From the NCBI GenBank assembly GCA_019313025.1, contig JAFDCA010000395.1, forward strand, positions 1 through 8,875: 8,875 bases of DNA. The letters run 5' to 3'. The notes under the pieces are model-generated. The model saw only the letters and a program-made list of their open reading frames with translations. It had not been told where the DNA came from and searched no databases. How positions within the stretch are numbered: position 1 is the stretch's first letter; each line of letters begins with the position of its first letter. The position numbers and the translations under genes are program-made. This document shows, piece after piece, positions 1 to 6,428 of this stretch. The DNA is from Deltaproteobacteria bacterium (GTDB lineage Bacteria > Desulfobacterota > Desulfobacteria > Desulfobacterales > UBA11574).

Positions 1-228
1 GCGTTCTGCGCTCATCTGCTCAGTAAAGGCATATCACAGTATTACGTAAGTCAACAAGCAGGCCACAGCAGCATCAAGACCACCTGCGACATCTATGGGA
101 GCTGGATGCGGGGCGATGATAACAGGCATGTCAATGCTTTGGATTCAACGCACCCAGACGCACCCTATGCGCACCCTGAGGGGGGTGTAAATTCTCAAGT
201 ATCCGAATCAATATCGAAAAACAGCTAA
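1..228 (+). CDS. Tyrosine recombinase/phage-type integrase, C-terminal fragment (5' end outside window)
   Basis: Frame 1 is open from the first base to a TAA at 226-228, giving 75 residues with no start codon, so the gene begins upstream of the window. The fragment contains the distal part of the tyrosine-recombinase catalytic domain: a helix reading AFCAHLLSKGIS, then the motif GHSSIKTTCDIYG at about residues 22-34. In this family the His of GHSS is a catalytic-pocket residue and the Tyr of DIYG is the nucleophile that forms the covalent 3'-phosphotyrosyl link to DNA. The proximal HxxR box would lie just to the left. After the Tyr there is a polar tail of about 42 residues (HPDAPYAHPEGG) with no recognisable domain, somewhat longer than in XerC/XerD. 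Such enzymes integrate and excise mobile elements or resolve chromosome dimers; the divergent tail suggests an element integrase rather than Xer. No attachment site or tRNA gene is visible beside it. Confidence 0.85.
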   Translation, partial: AFCAHLLSKGISQYYVSQQAGHSSIKTTCDIYGSWMRGDDNRHVNALDSTHPDAPYAHPEGGVNSQVSESISKNS

Positions 229-341
229 AGGCGCCATTTGTCGCTATCGATCCGGATACCGGAGAATTCGAAGGAGAAAATGGATTCGATGGCCCCTATA
301 GAAACTTGGCGGAATGGGGAAAGAAACAACTCGTGTTATGA
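180..341 (+). pseudogene. Possible decayed gene fragment (open frame without a start codon)
   Basis: Frame 3 is open from just after a TGA at 177-179 to a TGA at 339-341 and overlaps the integrase end. From about 216 its translation has a natural protein-like composition, with segments such as FVAIDPDTGEFEGENGFDG followed by PYRNLAEWGKK. No ATG or GTG precedes this segment in frame. It may be the tail of a gene cut by a past rearrangement. I do not recognise the family. A TTG-initiated frame over 238-516 also exists but has a biased, unconvincing composition and runs into mtnA, so it is not called. Confidence 0.2.
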
Positions 342-472
342 TTCTGCTGATATCGACTTTAAATCAATGCGATACTGTGATATTCAGATAATGTCGTACC
401 TGATTTTTGCAAGCATGTTACGCTCGTTTTACAACGCATTCAAATTACTTAAGAATAGATTGAGGTTATACA
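229..472. other. Intergenic region between integrase end and mtnA
   Basis: These 244 bases carry no supported intact gene. The left part holds the decayed-looking open frame described separately. The right part (about 342-472) is AT-rich and presumably carries the mtnA promoter, but I could not find a convincing -35/-10 pair. No riboswitch-like fold or tRNA could be recognised here, which matters because methionine-related genes are sometimes preceded by SAM riboswitches. Confidence 0.5.
462..465 (+). promoter_or_regulatory. Shine-Dalgarno site of mtnA
   Basis: GAGG lies seven bases upstream of the ATG at 473-475 and supports that start. Among the plus-strand genes this is the only clear ribosome binding site, which fits mtnA being the first gene of the set. 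Confidence 0.6.
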
Positions 473-1582
473 ATGAAAGTGGAGGGAAAAGACTTGCGCC
501 CCATTTGGTTGGATAAAGATTCTAAAACGGTAAAGGTCATCGATCAGCGACTGCTTCCCCATAATTTTGTTGTTGCCGATCTTAGGACGGTTGATGATAT
601 TATAACGGCCATAAAAGAGATGTATGTTCGAGGGGCTCCGCTAATCGGTATTACAGGGGCCTATGGTGTGTATCTCGCGACATTGAACTCGCCGGTGAAA
701 ATTATTGAAGACCGTTATCTGAAAAAGGAATGCGACAGGTTAAAATCAGCCAGACCAACAGCGGTAAATCTTTCCTGGGCTGTGGATAAGGTTTGCTCAG
801 CGGTGTTCAAAATATCGGATGCTTCAGATAAGATCAATACCGCTCGAAAAGAAACTGAAAAAATTGTCGAGCACGAAGCTGAAAACTGCCGAAAGATTGG
901 CGAATTCGGGGTCGATTTGATCGAAGACATCAGTCGAAGAAAAAATAGCGAAACCGTCCATTTGCTAACCCATTGCAATGCCGGATGGCTGGCCTGTATC
1001 GAATATGGTACGGCTACTGCGCCGATGTATGCAGCATATGATAGAGGGATCGATATCCACGTATGGATTGATGAAACCAGACCCCTAAACCAGGGTGCAA
1101 GGCTGACCGCCTGGGAGTTGGGCAAATACGGCATACGCCACACGGTTGTCACCGACAATGCCGGCGGCCATCTTATGCAACACGGCCTGGTGGATATGGT
1201 GATTGTCGGTACCGACAGAACCACTTATACCGGAGACGTTGCCAATAAAATTGGAACGTATCTCAAAGCGCTTGCAGCCTGGGACAACAACATCCCTTTT
1301 TATGTTGCCCTTCCTTCCAGCACATTCGATTGGACGCTTAGAAATGGAATAAAAGAGATTCCCATCGAAACGCGCGATCCGGATGAAGTTCGCTATGTCC
1401 AGGGCATGGATCAAGGGAAGACTTTAAACATTCTGATTACGCCTGAATCCAGTCCGGCCGCAAATTTTGCTTTTGATGTGACACCAGCCAGACTGGTAAC
1501 CGGTTTTATCACTGAGCGAGGAATTTGCAAAGCCTCTGAAAAAGAAATTCTCCGGTTGTTTCCCGAAAAGAAAAATCCTTGA
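473..1582 (+). CDS. mtnA: S-methyl-5-thioribose-1-phosphate isomerase (MtnA)
   Basis: This cytosolic enzyme isomerises S-methyl-5-thioribose 1-phosphate to S-methyl-5-thioribulose 1-phosphate in 5'-methylthioadenosine salvage. It belongs to the eIF2B-alpha/beta/delta-like isomerase family. The 369-residue product covers the family over its full length (usually about 345-370). Visible signatures are RGAPLIGITGAYG near 53-65, RPTAVNLSW near 94-102, THCNAG with the catalytic Cys168, DETRPLNQGARLTAWEL near 200-216, DNAGGHLM near 228-235, GTDR with the catalytic Asp248, and GDVANKIGTYLKAL near 254-267. The variant GTDRTT and PFYVALPSSTFDW resembles a subgroup I associate with alphaproteobacterial MtnA; this is recollection. 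Relatives in some bacteria also act on 5-deoxyribose 1-phosphate, so dual use is possible. No other salvage gene (mtnP, mtnK, mtnN, mtnB) is in the window. It heads a likely operon, with 31 bases to the next gene. Confidence 0.95.
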   Translation: MKVEGKDLRPIWLDKDSKTVKVIDQRLLPHNFVVADLRTVDDIITAIKEMYVRGAPLIGITGAYGVYLATLNSPVKIIEDRYLKKECDRLKSARPTAVNLSWAVDKVCSAVFKISDASDKINTARKETEKIVEHEAENCRKIGEFGVDLIEDISRRKNSETVHLLTHCNAGWLACIEYGTATAPMYAAYDRGIDIHVWIDETRPLNQGARLTAWELGKYGIRHTVVTDNAGGHLMQHGLVDMVIVGTDRTTYTGDVANKIGTYLKALAAWDNNIPFYVALPSSTFDWTLRNGIKEIPIETRDPDEVRYVQGMDQGKTLNILITPESSPAANFAFDVTPARLVTGFITERGICKASEKEILRLFPEKKNP

Positions 1583-1613
1583 CTTTTTTTGTTCCAGCCC
1601 CTTAAATCGTTTT

Positions 1614-2096
1614 ATGTTGACCGAACTGGATAAAAGAATTATCGCTTCAATTCAGGGAGATATCCCGATGACCGAGCGGCCGTATTTAGAAATTGCCGAA
1701 AATTTGGGTATTTCTGAAGATTTGCTCCTAAAAAGCCTGAAAAAACTTTGTGATAAAGGGGTGATCCGACGGTTTGGCGCAACACTACGCCATCAACAAT
1801 CAGGATATGAAGCCAATGCGATGGTGGCATGGCAGGTTGATGAAAACGATATCGATACGGTGGGCAAAAAGGTGGCCTCTTTTCGTGCGGTATCCCATTG
1901 CTACCGAAGAAATCCCAGAGACGATTGGCCATATAACCTGTATACGATGATCCATGCCAAAGATGAGGCTTCCTGCCTGAAAATTGCCCGCAATATTTCC
2001 GAAAAAACATCCATCGACAACTACACCCTTCTTTTCAGTCGCGAGGAATTAAAAAAGACATCCATGGAATATTTTCCAACGGATGATTATGATTAA
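1614..2096 (+). CDS. ahbB: Siroheme decarboxylase subunit, AhbB-like (Lrp/AsnC-type fold)
   Basis: The protein has 160 residues, normal for the AhbA/AhbB/NirDLGH family. These enzymes remove the C12 and C18 acetate carboxyls of siroheme to give 12,18-didecarboxysiroheme, the first step of the alternative heme pathway of sulfate reducers and archaea; AhbA and AhbB act as a heterodimer. The N-terminal half is an Lrp/AsnC-type helix-turn-helix: LDKRIIASIQ (5-14), then LEIAENLGISEDLLLKSL (about 25-42), and KGVIRRFGATLRHQ (48-61). The C-terminal half has the ligand-binding segment SHCYRRNPRDDWPYNLYTMIH (94-114); the HCYxR and WPYNLY block is the family hallmark and separates it from plain Lrp regulators, which lack it. 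From that motif I favour AhbB over AhbA, but the split is not certain. The ATG at 1614 has no obvious Shine-Dalgarno. No ahbA, ahbC or ahbD is present in the window. Confidence 0.82.
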   Translation: MLTELDKRIIASIQGDIPMTERPYLEIAENLGISEDLLLKSLKKLCDKGVIRRFGATLRHQQSGYEANAMVAWQVDENDIDTVGKKVASFRAVSHCYRRNPRDDWPYNLYTMIHAKDEASCLKIARNISEKTSIDNYTLLFSREELKKTSMEYFPTDDYD

Positions 2097-2110
2097 ACAT
2101 TGAAATATTA

Positions 2111-3451
2111 GTGAAATCCGATCGCCCTCATATCCTTTTGATCAATCCATGGATCCATGATTTTGCTGCCTATGATTTCTGGGCCAAACCCCTGGGACTT
2201 CTATCCCTTGCATCGATACTGCGATGTCATGGATTCAAAATTTCCTATATCGACTGCCTGGATCGCTTTCATCCCCAGGCATCTCCGACCGACCCTTATG
2301 CCCGATTCGGCAAGGGCCCGTATCTTAAAACCCGTATAACAAAGCCATCCGGATTGGCCGATATACCCCGGCATTTTTCCAGATACGGAATCCGCAAAAC
2401 ATGGTTCAAAAAAGATCTTCTTTCCATTGAACGGCCTGATCTTGTGCTCATGACATCTATGATGACCTATTGGTACCCGGGGGTAAAGGAGACCATCGCG
2501 GTGGTCAGAGAGATTTTTCCGGATGTGACCATTATACTGGGAGGTATATATGCCAGCCTCTGTTATGAGCATGCGATAAGCCATTCAGGCGCAGATCGGG
2601 GGGAAACGGGAATTGGAGAGGAATATATCCTCGAGAGAGTGGGTGAGAATACGGGTGTGACGGTTTCCCCGGAATTTGATCCTGCGGATTTGGACACCTA
2701 CCCTTATCCTGCATTTGAGCTTCAAAATAAGACGCCCTACATACCGTTGCTGACGTCAAAAGGATGCCCTTTTTTCTGTAAGTACTGTGCGTCCCACTTT
2801 TTAAATCCTAAAAGAATGTTACGTAGTCCGGAATCTTTGGTAGAAGAGATTAAATACTGGCATGAGCGATTTGATGTAGAAGATTTTGTGTTTTACGATG
2901 ATGCACTTCTTGTGGATATAGAAAAACGTGCAATCCCCATGTTCGAAGGCATTATCAATTCAAATCTCAACATCCGCTTTCACACACCCAATGCAGTTCA
3001 TATTCGGGGGATTTCAAGATTAACCGCCCAATTGATGTATCGTGCCGGTTTCGAAACACTTCGCCTCGGACTCGAAACAGCGGCATTTGATACCAGAGAA
3101 GAATTGGATACCAAGGTAACGGAGGAAGAATTTAAGCGGGCGTTGACATGTCTGAAGTCGGCGGGATTTCATCAAAAAAAGATCGGTGTCTATCTGTTGG
3201 TCGGTCTGCCTGAACAAGACATGGCGTCCATTGAGAATTCAATAAACATCGTCCGGCAAAACAACGTTACACCCGTAATGGCCTATTACACACCGATACC
3301 TCACACGACGCTGTGGCCTAAGGCGGTTGCTTCCTCCCGCTACGATCTGGAGTCAGACCCCATTTTTACAAACAACGCCATACTCCCCTGTCAGAAGAAA
3401 CCCTTTTCATGGGAAACGATCTCGCGCCTAAAACATCTGACGGGTAGTTGA
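2111..3451 (+). CDS. B12-binding-domain-type radical SAM protein, substrate unknown
   Basis: The 446-residue product starts with GTG 14 bases after ahbB; no better in-frame start exists before the stop at 2090-2092. Residues 7-175 look like the Rossmann-type cobalamin-binding domain that precedes many class B radical SAM enzymes: ILLINPW, then AKPLGLLSLASILRCHGF (25-42), DLVLMTSMMTYWYPGV (110-125) and IILGGIYASL (141-150). A DxHxxG cobalamin motif is not evident, so B12 may be bound base-on-free or not at all. The radical SAM core follows: SKGCPFFCKYC carries the 4Fe-4S cysteines C219, C223 and C226 (CxxxCxxC); FVFYDDALL (259-267) and LRLGLET (317-323) are typical core strands, as is GVYLLVGLPEQD (359-370). 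It lacks a SPASM-type C-terminal cysteine cluster, so it is not AhbC or AhbD. Possible roles are methylation or another radical modification of a tetrapyrrole, lipid or peptide; its place behind ahbB is suggestive only. Confidence 0.88.
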   Translation: MKSDRPHILLINPWIHDFAAYDFWAKPLGLLSLASILRCHGFKISYIDCLDRFHPQASPTDPYARFGKGPYLKTRITKPSGLADIPRHFSRYGIRKTWFKKDLLSIERPDLVLMTSMMTYWYPGVKETIAVVREIFPDVTIILGGIYASLCYEHAISHSGADRGETGIGEEYILERVGENTGVTVSPEFDPADLDTYPYPAFELQNKTPYIPLLTSKGCPFFCKYCASHFLNPKRMLRSPESLVEEIKYWHERFDVEDFVFYDDALLVDIEKRAIPMFEGIINSNLNIRFHTPNAVHIRGISRLTAQLMYRAGFETLRLGLETAAFDTREELDTKVTEEEFKRALTCLKSAGFHQKKIGVYLLVGLPEQDMASIENSINIVRQNNVTPVMAYYTPIPHTTLWPKAVASSRYDLESDPIFTNNAILPCQKKPFSWETISRLKHLTGS

Positions 3452-3460
3452 ATTCTCAAC
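3447..3460. terminator. Small hairpin between two convergent genes
   Basis: GTTGA (3447-3451), loop ATTC, then TCAAC (3456-3460) form a perfect 5-bp stem in the 11-base gap and the radical SAM stop codon. The plus-strand sequence after it is AT-rich with T runs (TTATTTTCATTTTTT). It could act as a weak bidirectional terminator for the facing transcripts. The stem is short and only two of its five pairs are G-C, so this is tentative. Confidence 0.25.
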
Positions 3461-3462
3461 AT

Positions 3463-4359
3463 TCAATCTTCATTATTTTCATTTTTTAATAAGATATCTA
3501 TGATTTTAGGGATATAATCATCCGCTTTGCTGGCTGCGAATCTGCATGATGCTGCAGCCCGATGTCCTCCCCCTTCAAACGCCGAAAGCATCACCCCGAC
3601 ATTCACCTGACAATTTCGATTAAAGATACTGTGCCCCACACTAACGGCAACCCTTTTTTTATCTTTGTCATCATAGCGAATTTTAACACTTACCACCGCT
3701 TCGGGAAACAGTGAGTAGACCAAAAAACGATTGCCAGTGGGCACTTTGTCGAATACGCGGAAATCTGTAATCGATACATGATCTTGGAGTATTGTATGTT
3801 GTTTTAAGAGGTCTTTATAGATTTTATTCTTTTCAACAGCCGCATCACATCGCGCTTTAACTTCGGAATCTTTGAGGACCTGATCGATTTTAGATTTTCT
3901 GAGCAGATGCACAAGCCGATTCCAGTAGCGTTCGTCATATTCGTCACGTCCCAAAACCGTCATGGAGAGCAATACAATACCGTACTTTTCGGGAAAAAGG
4001 ACTTCATCCAGGGATAAATCTGCAGAATCAATTTTATCGGTTTCTTTAATCAATTCACTATAATCGTGTTTGAATCGGTCCTTATAATGATTAAAAATAA
4101 CACCGGCTGCTGAAGGGGCTATTTTAAACGCACCTTCGAATGGTTTGTCGATTTTGTTGGTATGATGATGGTCAAACCACAACGTACAACGGTCATCATG
4201 CGGAAGGTTTGCGATGATATCCCCCTGCAGAACATTTACCATGCCCCTTTGCATGTCATTGGGTTCAACCCATTTCACGGGTTCTGTTATGTCTTCCACT
4301 TCATATAGTAGCGCCGCGCATACAACGCCGTCGAAGTCCGGCCGGGTGATAATACGCAT
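3463..4359 (-). CDS. DHH-family phosphoesterase (exopolyphosphatase/NrnA-like)
   Basis: The product is 298 residues from the chosen ATG at 4357-4359. The DHH superfamily hydrolyses phosphodiester or phosphoanhydride bonds with Mn2+/Mg2+ (RecJ, NrnA oligoribonuclease, c-di-AMP phosphodiesterase, PPX1 exopolyphosphatase). Motif I, TRPDFDGVVCAALL, sits at residues 5-18 with metal ligands D8 and D10. WFDHHHTN gives the DHH signature at 63-65, ETDKIDSAD at 106-114 supplies another acidic ligand, and the C-terminal DHHA1 domain carries GGGHRAAASCRF at 263-274. An upstream in-frame ATG at 4410 would add 17 residues (MGTVLKRRQKEVKDPKI) that overlap the HNH gene. I prefer 4359 because motif I then starts at the N-terminus as usual, an AAAGGA-like ribosome site lies ten bases upstream, and the gap to the HNH gene becomes 14 bases. 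The substrate cannot be told from sequence. Confidence 0.88.
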   Translation of the reverse strand: MRIITRPDFDGVVCAALLYEVEDITEPVKWVEPNDMQRGMVNVLQGDIIANLPHDDRCTLWFDHHHTNKIDKPFEGAFKIAPSAAGVIFNHYKDRFKHDYSELIKETDKIDSADLSLDEVLFPEKYGIVLLSMTVLGRDEYDERYWNRLVHLLRKSKIDQVLKDSEVKARCDAAVEKNKIYKDLLKQHTILQDHVSITDFRVFDKVPTGNRFLVYSLFPEAVVSVKIRYDDKDKKRVAVSVGHSIFNRNCQVNVGVMLSAFEGGGHRAAASCRFAASKADDYIPKIIDILLKNENNED

Positions 4360-4373
4360 AATCTTGGGATCCT

Positions 4374-4670
4374 TTACTTCTTTTTGACGTCTTTTAAGTA
4401 CTGTTCCCATTCCATCGGAAGAAAATGCCTTTTGGCATTGTTACATTCCTTGCAAGCCGCAACGATGTTGCCTTTGGTGCTGTGGCCGCCGCGGGATATG
4501 GGCACAATATGGTCCATGGTCAGTTCCTTGGGGGCTGTGGAACGACCGCAGTAATGACAGATGCCTTTGGCGCAACGGCGCTTCCACCACTGAGAGCTTC
4601 TGAGTTCTCTGGCCTTGCGTCGTTCCCTGTTCATTTCTTCTTCTGTCAGATTGTAAGCAAAAGGTTCCAT
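4374..4670 (-). CDS. Small HNH endonuclease-domain protein
   Basis: This is a 98-residue single-domain protein. CHYC (C38, C41) and CKEC (C73, C76) form the structural zinc site. MDHIVPISRGG (52-62) carries the D53-H54 pair of the beta-beta-alpha-metal nuclease core, and N68 in KGNIVAACKECNNAKR completes the HNH pattern. The N-terminus is charged and helical (EEEMNRERRKARELRSS). Stand-alone HNH proteins of this size nick or cleave DNA or RNA, but the biological target of this type is generally unknown. It lies 10 bases after the ATP-grasp stop and 14 before the DHH gene, so it is most likely co-transcribed with era. No strong Shine-Dalgarno precedes the ATG at 4670; an internal Met13 is an alternative start. 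It is not inside an intron or intein, as no host gene is interrupted here. Confidence 0.88.
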   Translation of the reverse strand: MEPFAYNLTEEEMNRERRKARELRSSQWWKRRCAKGICHYCGRSTAPKELTMDHIVPISRGGHSTKGNIVAACKECNNAKRHFLPMEWEQYLKDVKKK

Positions 4671-4680
4671 TTTTCGTATG

Positions 4681-5529
4681 TTATTGATAAAGAGACAAAC
4701 CGAGACTTTGGATCCAATTCATGATTTCTTTTGTTAACAAATTATAAAATTTTTCAGATCCCCCGAGCCCCTGCCTTCCGAAAAAATAGTTTATCTCCAG
4801 AAAAAGCGGTGTTTTAACTTTTGAGTGGAATGAAAAAAGGATATCAAAACCGGCGAGATTAATCCTGGTTTGACTGCAAAAATCTTTAACAGATTCGACG
4901 GCTGTTTTTTGAAGGTCCGGGTCGGCGTCGTAATCAATCATTGCTCCTTTTGCAACATTTGACAAAAAATAATCCTTATTGCGCTGGATCCGCCAGTAAG
5001 AAACAATTGTCTGGCCGATGACAACAACCCTGAGTGAGCGGTTGTTTGAAGGTACATATTCTTGAATGATAAATCCCTTTTGTCCGCTACTTTCATATTT
5101 TCTGGCGGTTTGTAGCACCTTTGAAAAATTTTCAACCGATTGTATCAGATAGACGTTATCTCCATCCCCGCCCCAGTCAAATTTGAATACAAACGGAAAA
5201 TCAAAATTCGGTTTTTCCAAAGAACCTCCATAATGCATGGAAAATGCATTCATATTTTGATGCATTTCGGTTTTGGGATGTGCTGCGTTTGTTTTTTGAA
5301 AAAGCTGAATCTGACCGATCTTTCCTTTGTACTTAAACTTGGCATCAAAGTTTGGAAAGACATGCTTACACGTATTGCGCGCCAATGTGTAGAGAGATTC
5401 GTGACATCCCTGGGGAAGGATGACGGCATCGGCTTCTTGAATTGCCGAAACATCGCCTGCTCCGGGCTTTCGTCCGGCACAGAGTCGATTTTTATCAGCT
5501 TCAAAACAGGGATGATAGGACAAAATCAT
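4681..5529 (-). CDS. RimK-like ATP-grasp domain protein, substrate unknown
   Basis: The product has 282 residues. ATP-grasp enzymes use ATP to make an acyl-phosphate and join it to an amine or thiol (RimK, glutathione synthetase, LysX). The sequence shows the expected elements: PFVFKFDWGGDGDNVYLI (112-129) with a probable ATP-contacting K115 and a glycine-rich loop; FIIQEYVPSNNRSLRVVVIG (153-172) with hinge residue E157 and basic residues R164 and R167; and NLAGFDILF (224-232) with FLEINYFFGRQGLGG (243-257), supplying Mg ligands D229, E245 and N247. The N-terminal 100 residues (SYHPCFEADKNRLCAGRKPG, then AVILPQGCHESLY) form a short pre-ATP-grasp domain unlike that of RimK. The start is firm: its ATG overlaps the era TGA by one base (TGATG), implying translational coupling. 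A ligase or a peptide/ribosomal-protein modifying enzyme are both possible. Confidence 0.82.
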   Translation of the reverse strand: MILSYHPCFEADKNRLCAGRKPGAGDVSAIQEADAVILPQGCHESLYTLARNTCKHVFPNFDAKFKYKGKIGQIQLFQKTNAAHPKTEMHQNMNAFSMHYGGSLEKPNFDFPFVFKFDWGGDGDNVYLIQSVENFSKVLQTARKYESSGQKGFIIQEYVPSNNRSLRVVVIGQTIVSYWRIQRNKDYFLSNVAKGAMIDYDADPDLQKTAVESVKDFCSQTRINLAGFDILFSFHSKVKTPLFLEINYFFGRQGLGGSEKFYNLLTKEIMNWIQSLGLSLYQ

Positions 5530-6428
5530 CAGTAACCAAATCTTCGAAGGGCTTTTGTGTCTTTGCTCCAGTTTTTATGTACCCGAACAAAAAGCTTTAG
5601 ATAAACCTTGGCACCTACCATTCGTTCTATCTCTTTTCGAGCCTCCGTGCCGATCATCTTTAGTTTGCTTCCGTTTTTTCCGATGATCATGCCTTTTTGG
5701 GAACTCCGTTCGACGTGAATGGTGGCGTTTATTTTTACAAGGGCACCATTTTTTTCTTCGGAGAATGTAGTGATCGTGACCGCCGTGGAGTAGGGTATTT
5801 CCTGGCCGGTGAGACGAAAAACCTTTTCTCGAATCATTTCAGCGGCAATAAAGCGTTCCGGCATATCCGTAAGGATATTTTCAGGATAATAAGGGGGGCC
5901 TTCCGGCAATAGGGGCTCCATGGTTTCAACGAGTTCATCAATTTGATTTCCCAATATGGCAGAAACCGGTATGATGGCCTCAAATGGATATTCCTTTGCC
6001 CATTTATCCATCATGGCAAGAAGGTCGGGTTTTTTAATAAGATCTATTTTATTCAGAACAAGAATCACCGGTTGTTTTATTTTTTCAAGTTTTTTCACAA
6101 TAAACGCTTCGGATTCGGGATCCGGATATGCAACATCCATTATAATGAGGATGATATCGACATTCCCTAATGCTGAAAGGGCTGCGTCTACGATTCGAAT
6201 ATTTAAAGGACGTTTTGCCTTATGGATCCCCGGAGTATCTATGAAAATTAACTGTGAAGAAGGACGATGAACCACACCCAGTATTCGGTTCCGTGTGGTT
6301 TGTGGCTTTTTAGAGGTAATAGAAATCTTTTCGCCCATCATCTGGTTTAAAAGCGTTGATTTGCCCACATTCGGTGCACCGACGATGGCGACGAATCCGG
6401 ATCTAAAATTCTTTTTTTTGTCCTGCAT
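5529..6428 (-). CDS. era: GTPase Era (30S subunit maturation, 16S rRNA binding)
   Basis: Era binds the 3' end of 16S rRNA during late 30S assembly and couples it to GTP hydrolysis. The 299-residue product has all parts: G1 GAPNVGKST (17-25), G2 PQTTRNRILG (42-51), G3 DTPGIHK (64-70), G4 NKID (126-129), G5 SAI (156-158), and a C-terminal type II KH domain with HVERSSQKGMIIGKNGSKLK (238-257) and the family ending VHKNWSKDTKALRRFGY. I place the start at the ATG of 6426-6428, which gives the normal family length. An in-frame ATG at 6485 would add 19 residues (KLVICYFRFVRGG), but that stretch is read from an AT-rich intergenic repeat and has no counterpart in Era. The ribosome site is weak. The stop overlaps the ATP-grasp start by one base. 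Confidence 0.96.
   Translation of the reverse strand: MQDKKKNFRSGFVAIVGAPNVGKSTLLNQMMGEKISITSKKPQTTRNRILGVVHRPSSQLIFIDTPGIHKAKRPLNIRIVDAALSALGNVDIILIIMDVAYPDPESEAFIVKKLEKIKQPVILVLNKIDLIKKPDLLAMMDKWAKEYPFEAIIPVSAILGNQIDELVETMEPLLPEGPPYYPENILTDMPERFIAAEMIREKVFRLTGQEIPYSTAVTITTFSEEKNGALVKINATIHVERSSQKGMIIGKNGSKLKMIGTEARKEIERMVGAKVYLKLFVRVHKNWSKDTKALRRFGY

Noticed and set aside
238..516. TTG-initiated 92-codon frame upstream of and overlapping mtnA
   Set aside because: No ribosome site, unusual start, no recognisable motif, and its end overlaps the well-supported mtnA start by 44 bases.
715..1414. Long minus-strand open frames across mtnA
   Set aside because: They are antisense shadows of a gene with intact catalytic motifs and show no motif of their own.
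1614..2096. Plain Lrp/AsnC transcription regulator
   Set aside because: The HCYRRNPRDDWPYNLYTMIH segment is the siroheme-decarboxylase signature and is absent from Lrp regulators.
2111..3451. AhbC or AhbD heme-synthesis radical SAM enzyme
   Set aside because: Those have the CxxxCxxC cluster near the N-terminus and a C-terminal SPASM/twitch cysteine cluster; here the cluster is at residue 219 after a cobalamin-type domain and no C-terminal cluster exists.
4374..4670. HNH protein as a homing endonuclease of an intron or intein, or part of a restriction or CRISPR system
   Set aside because: It interrupts no host gene, and no methyltransferase, cas gene or array is present in the window.
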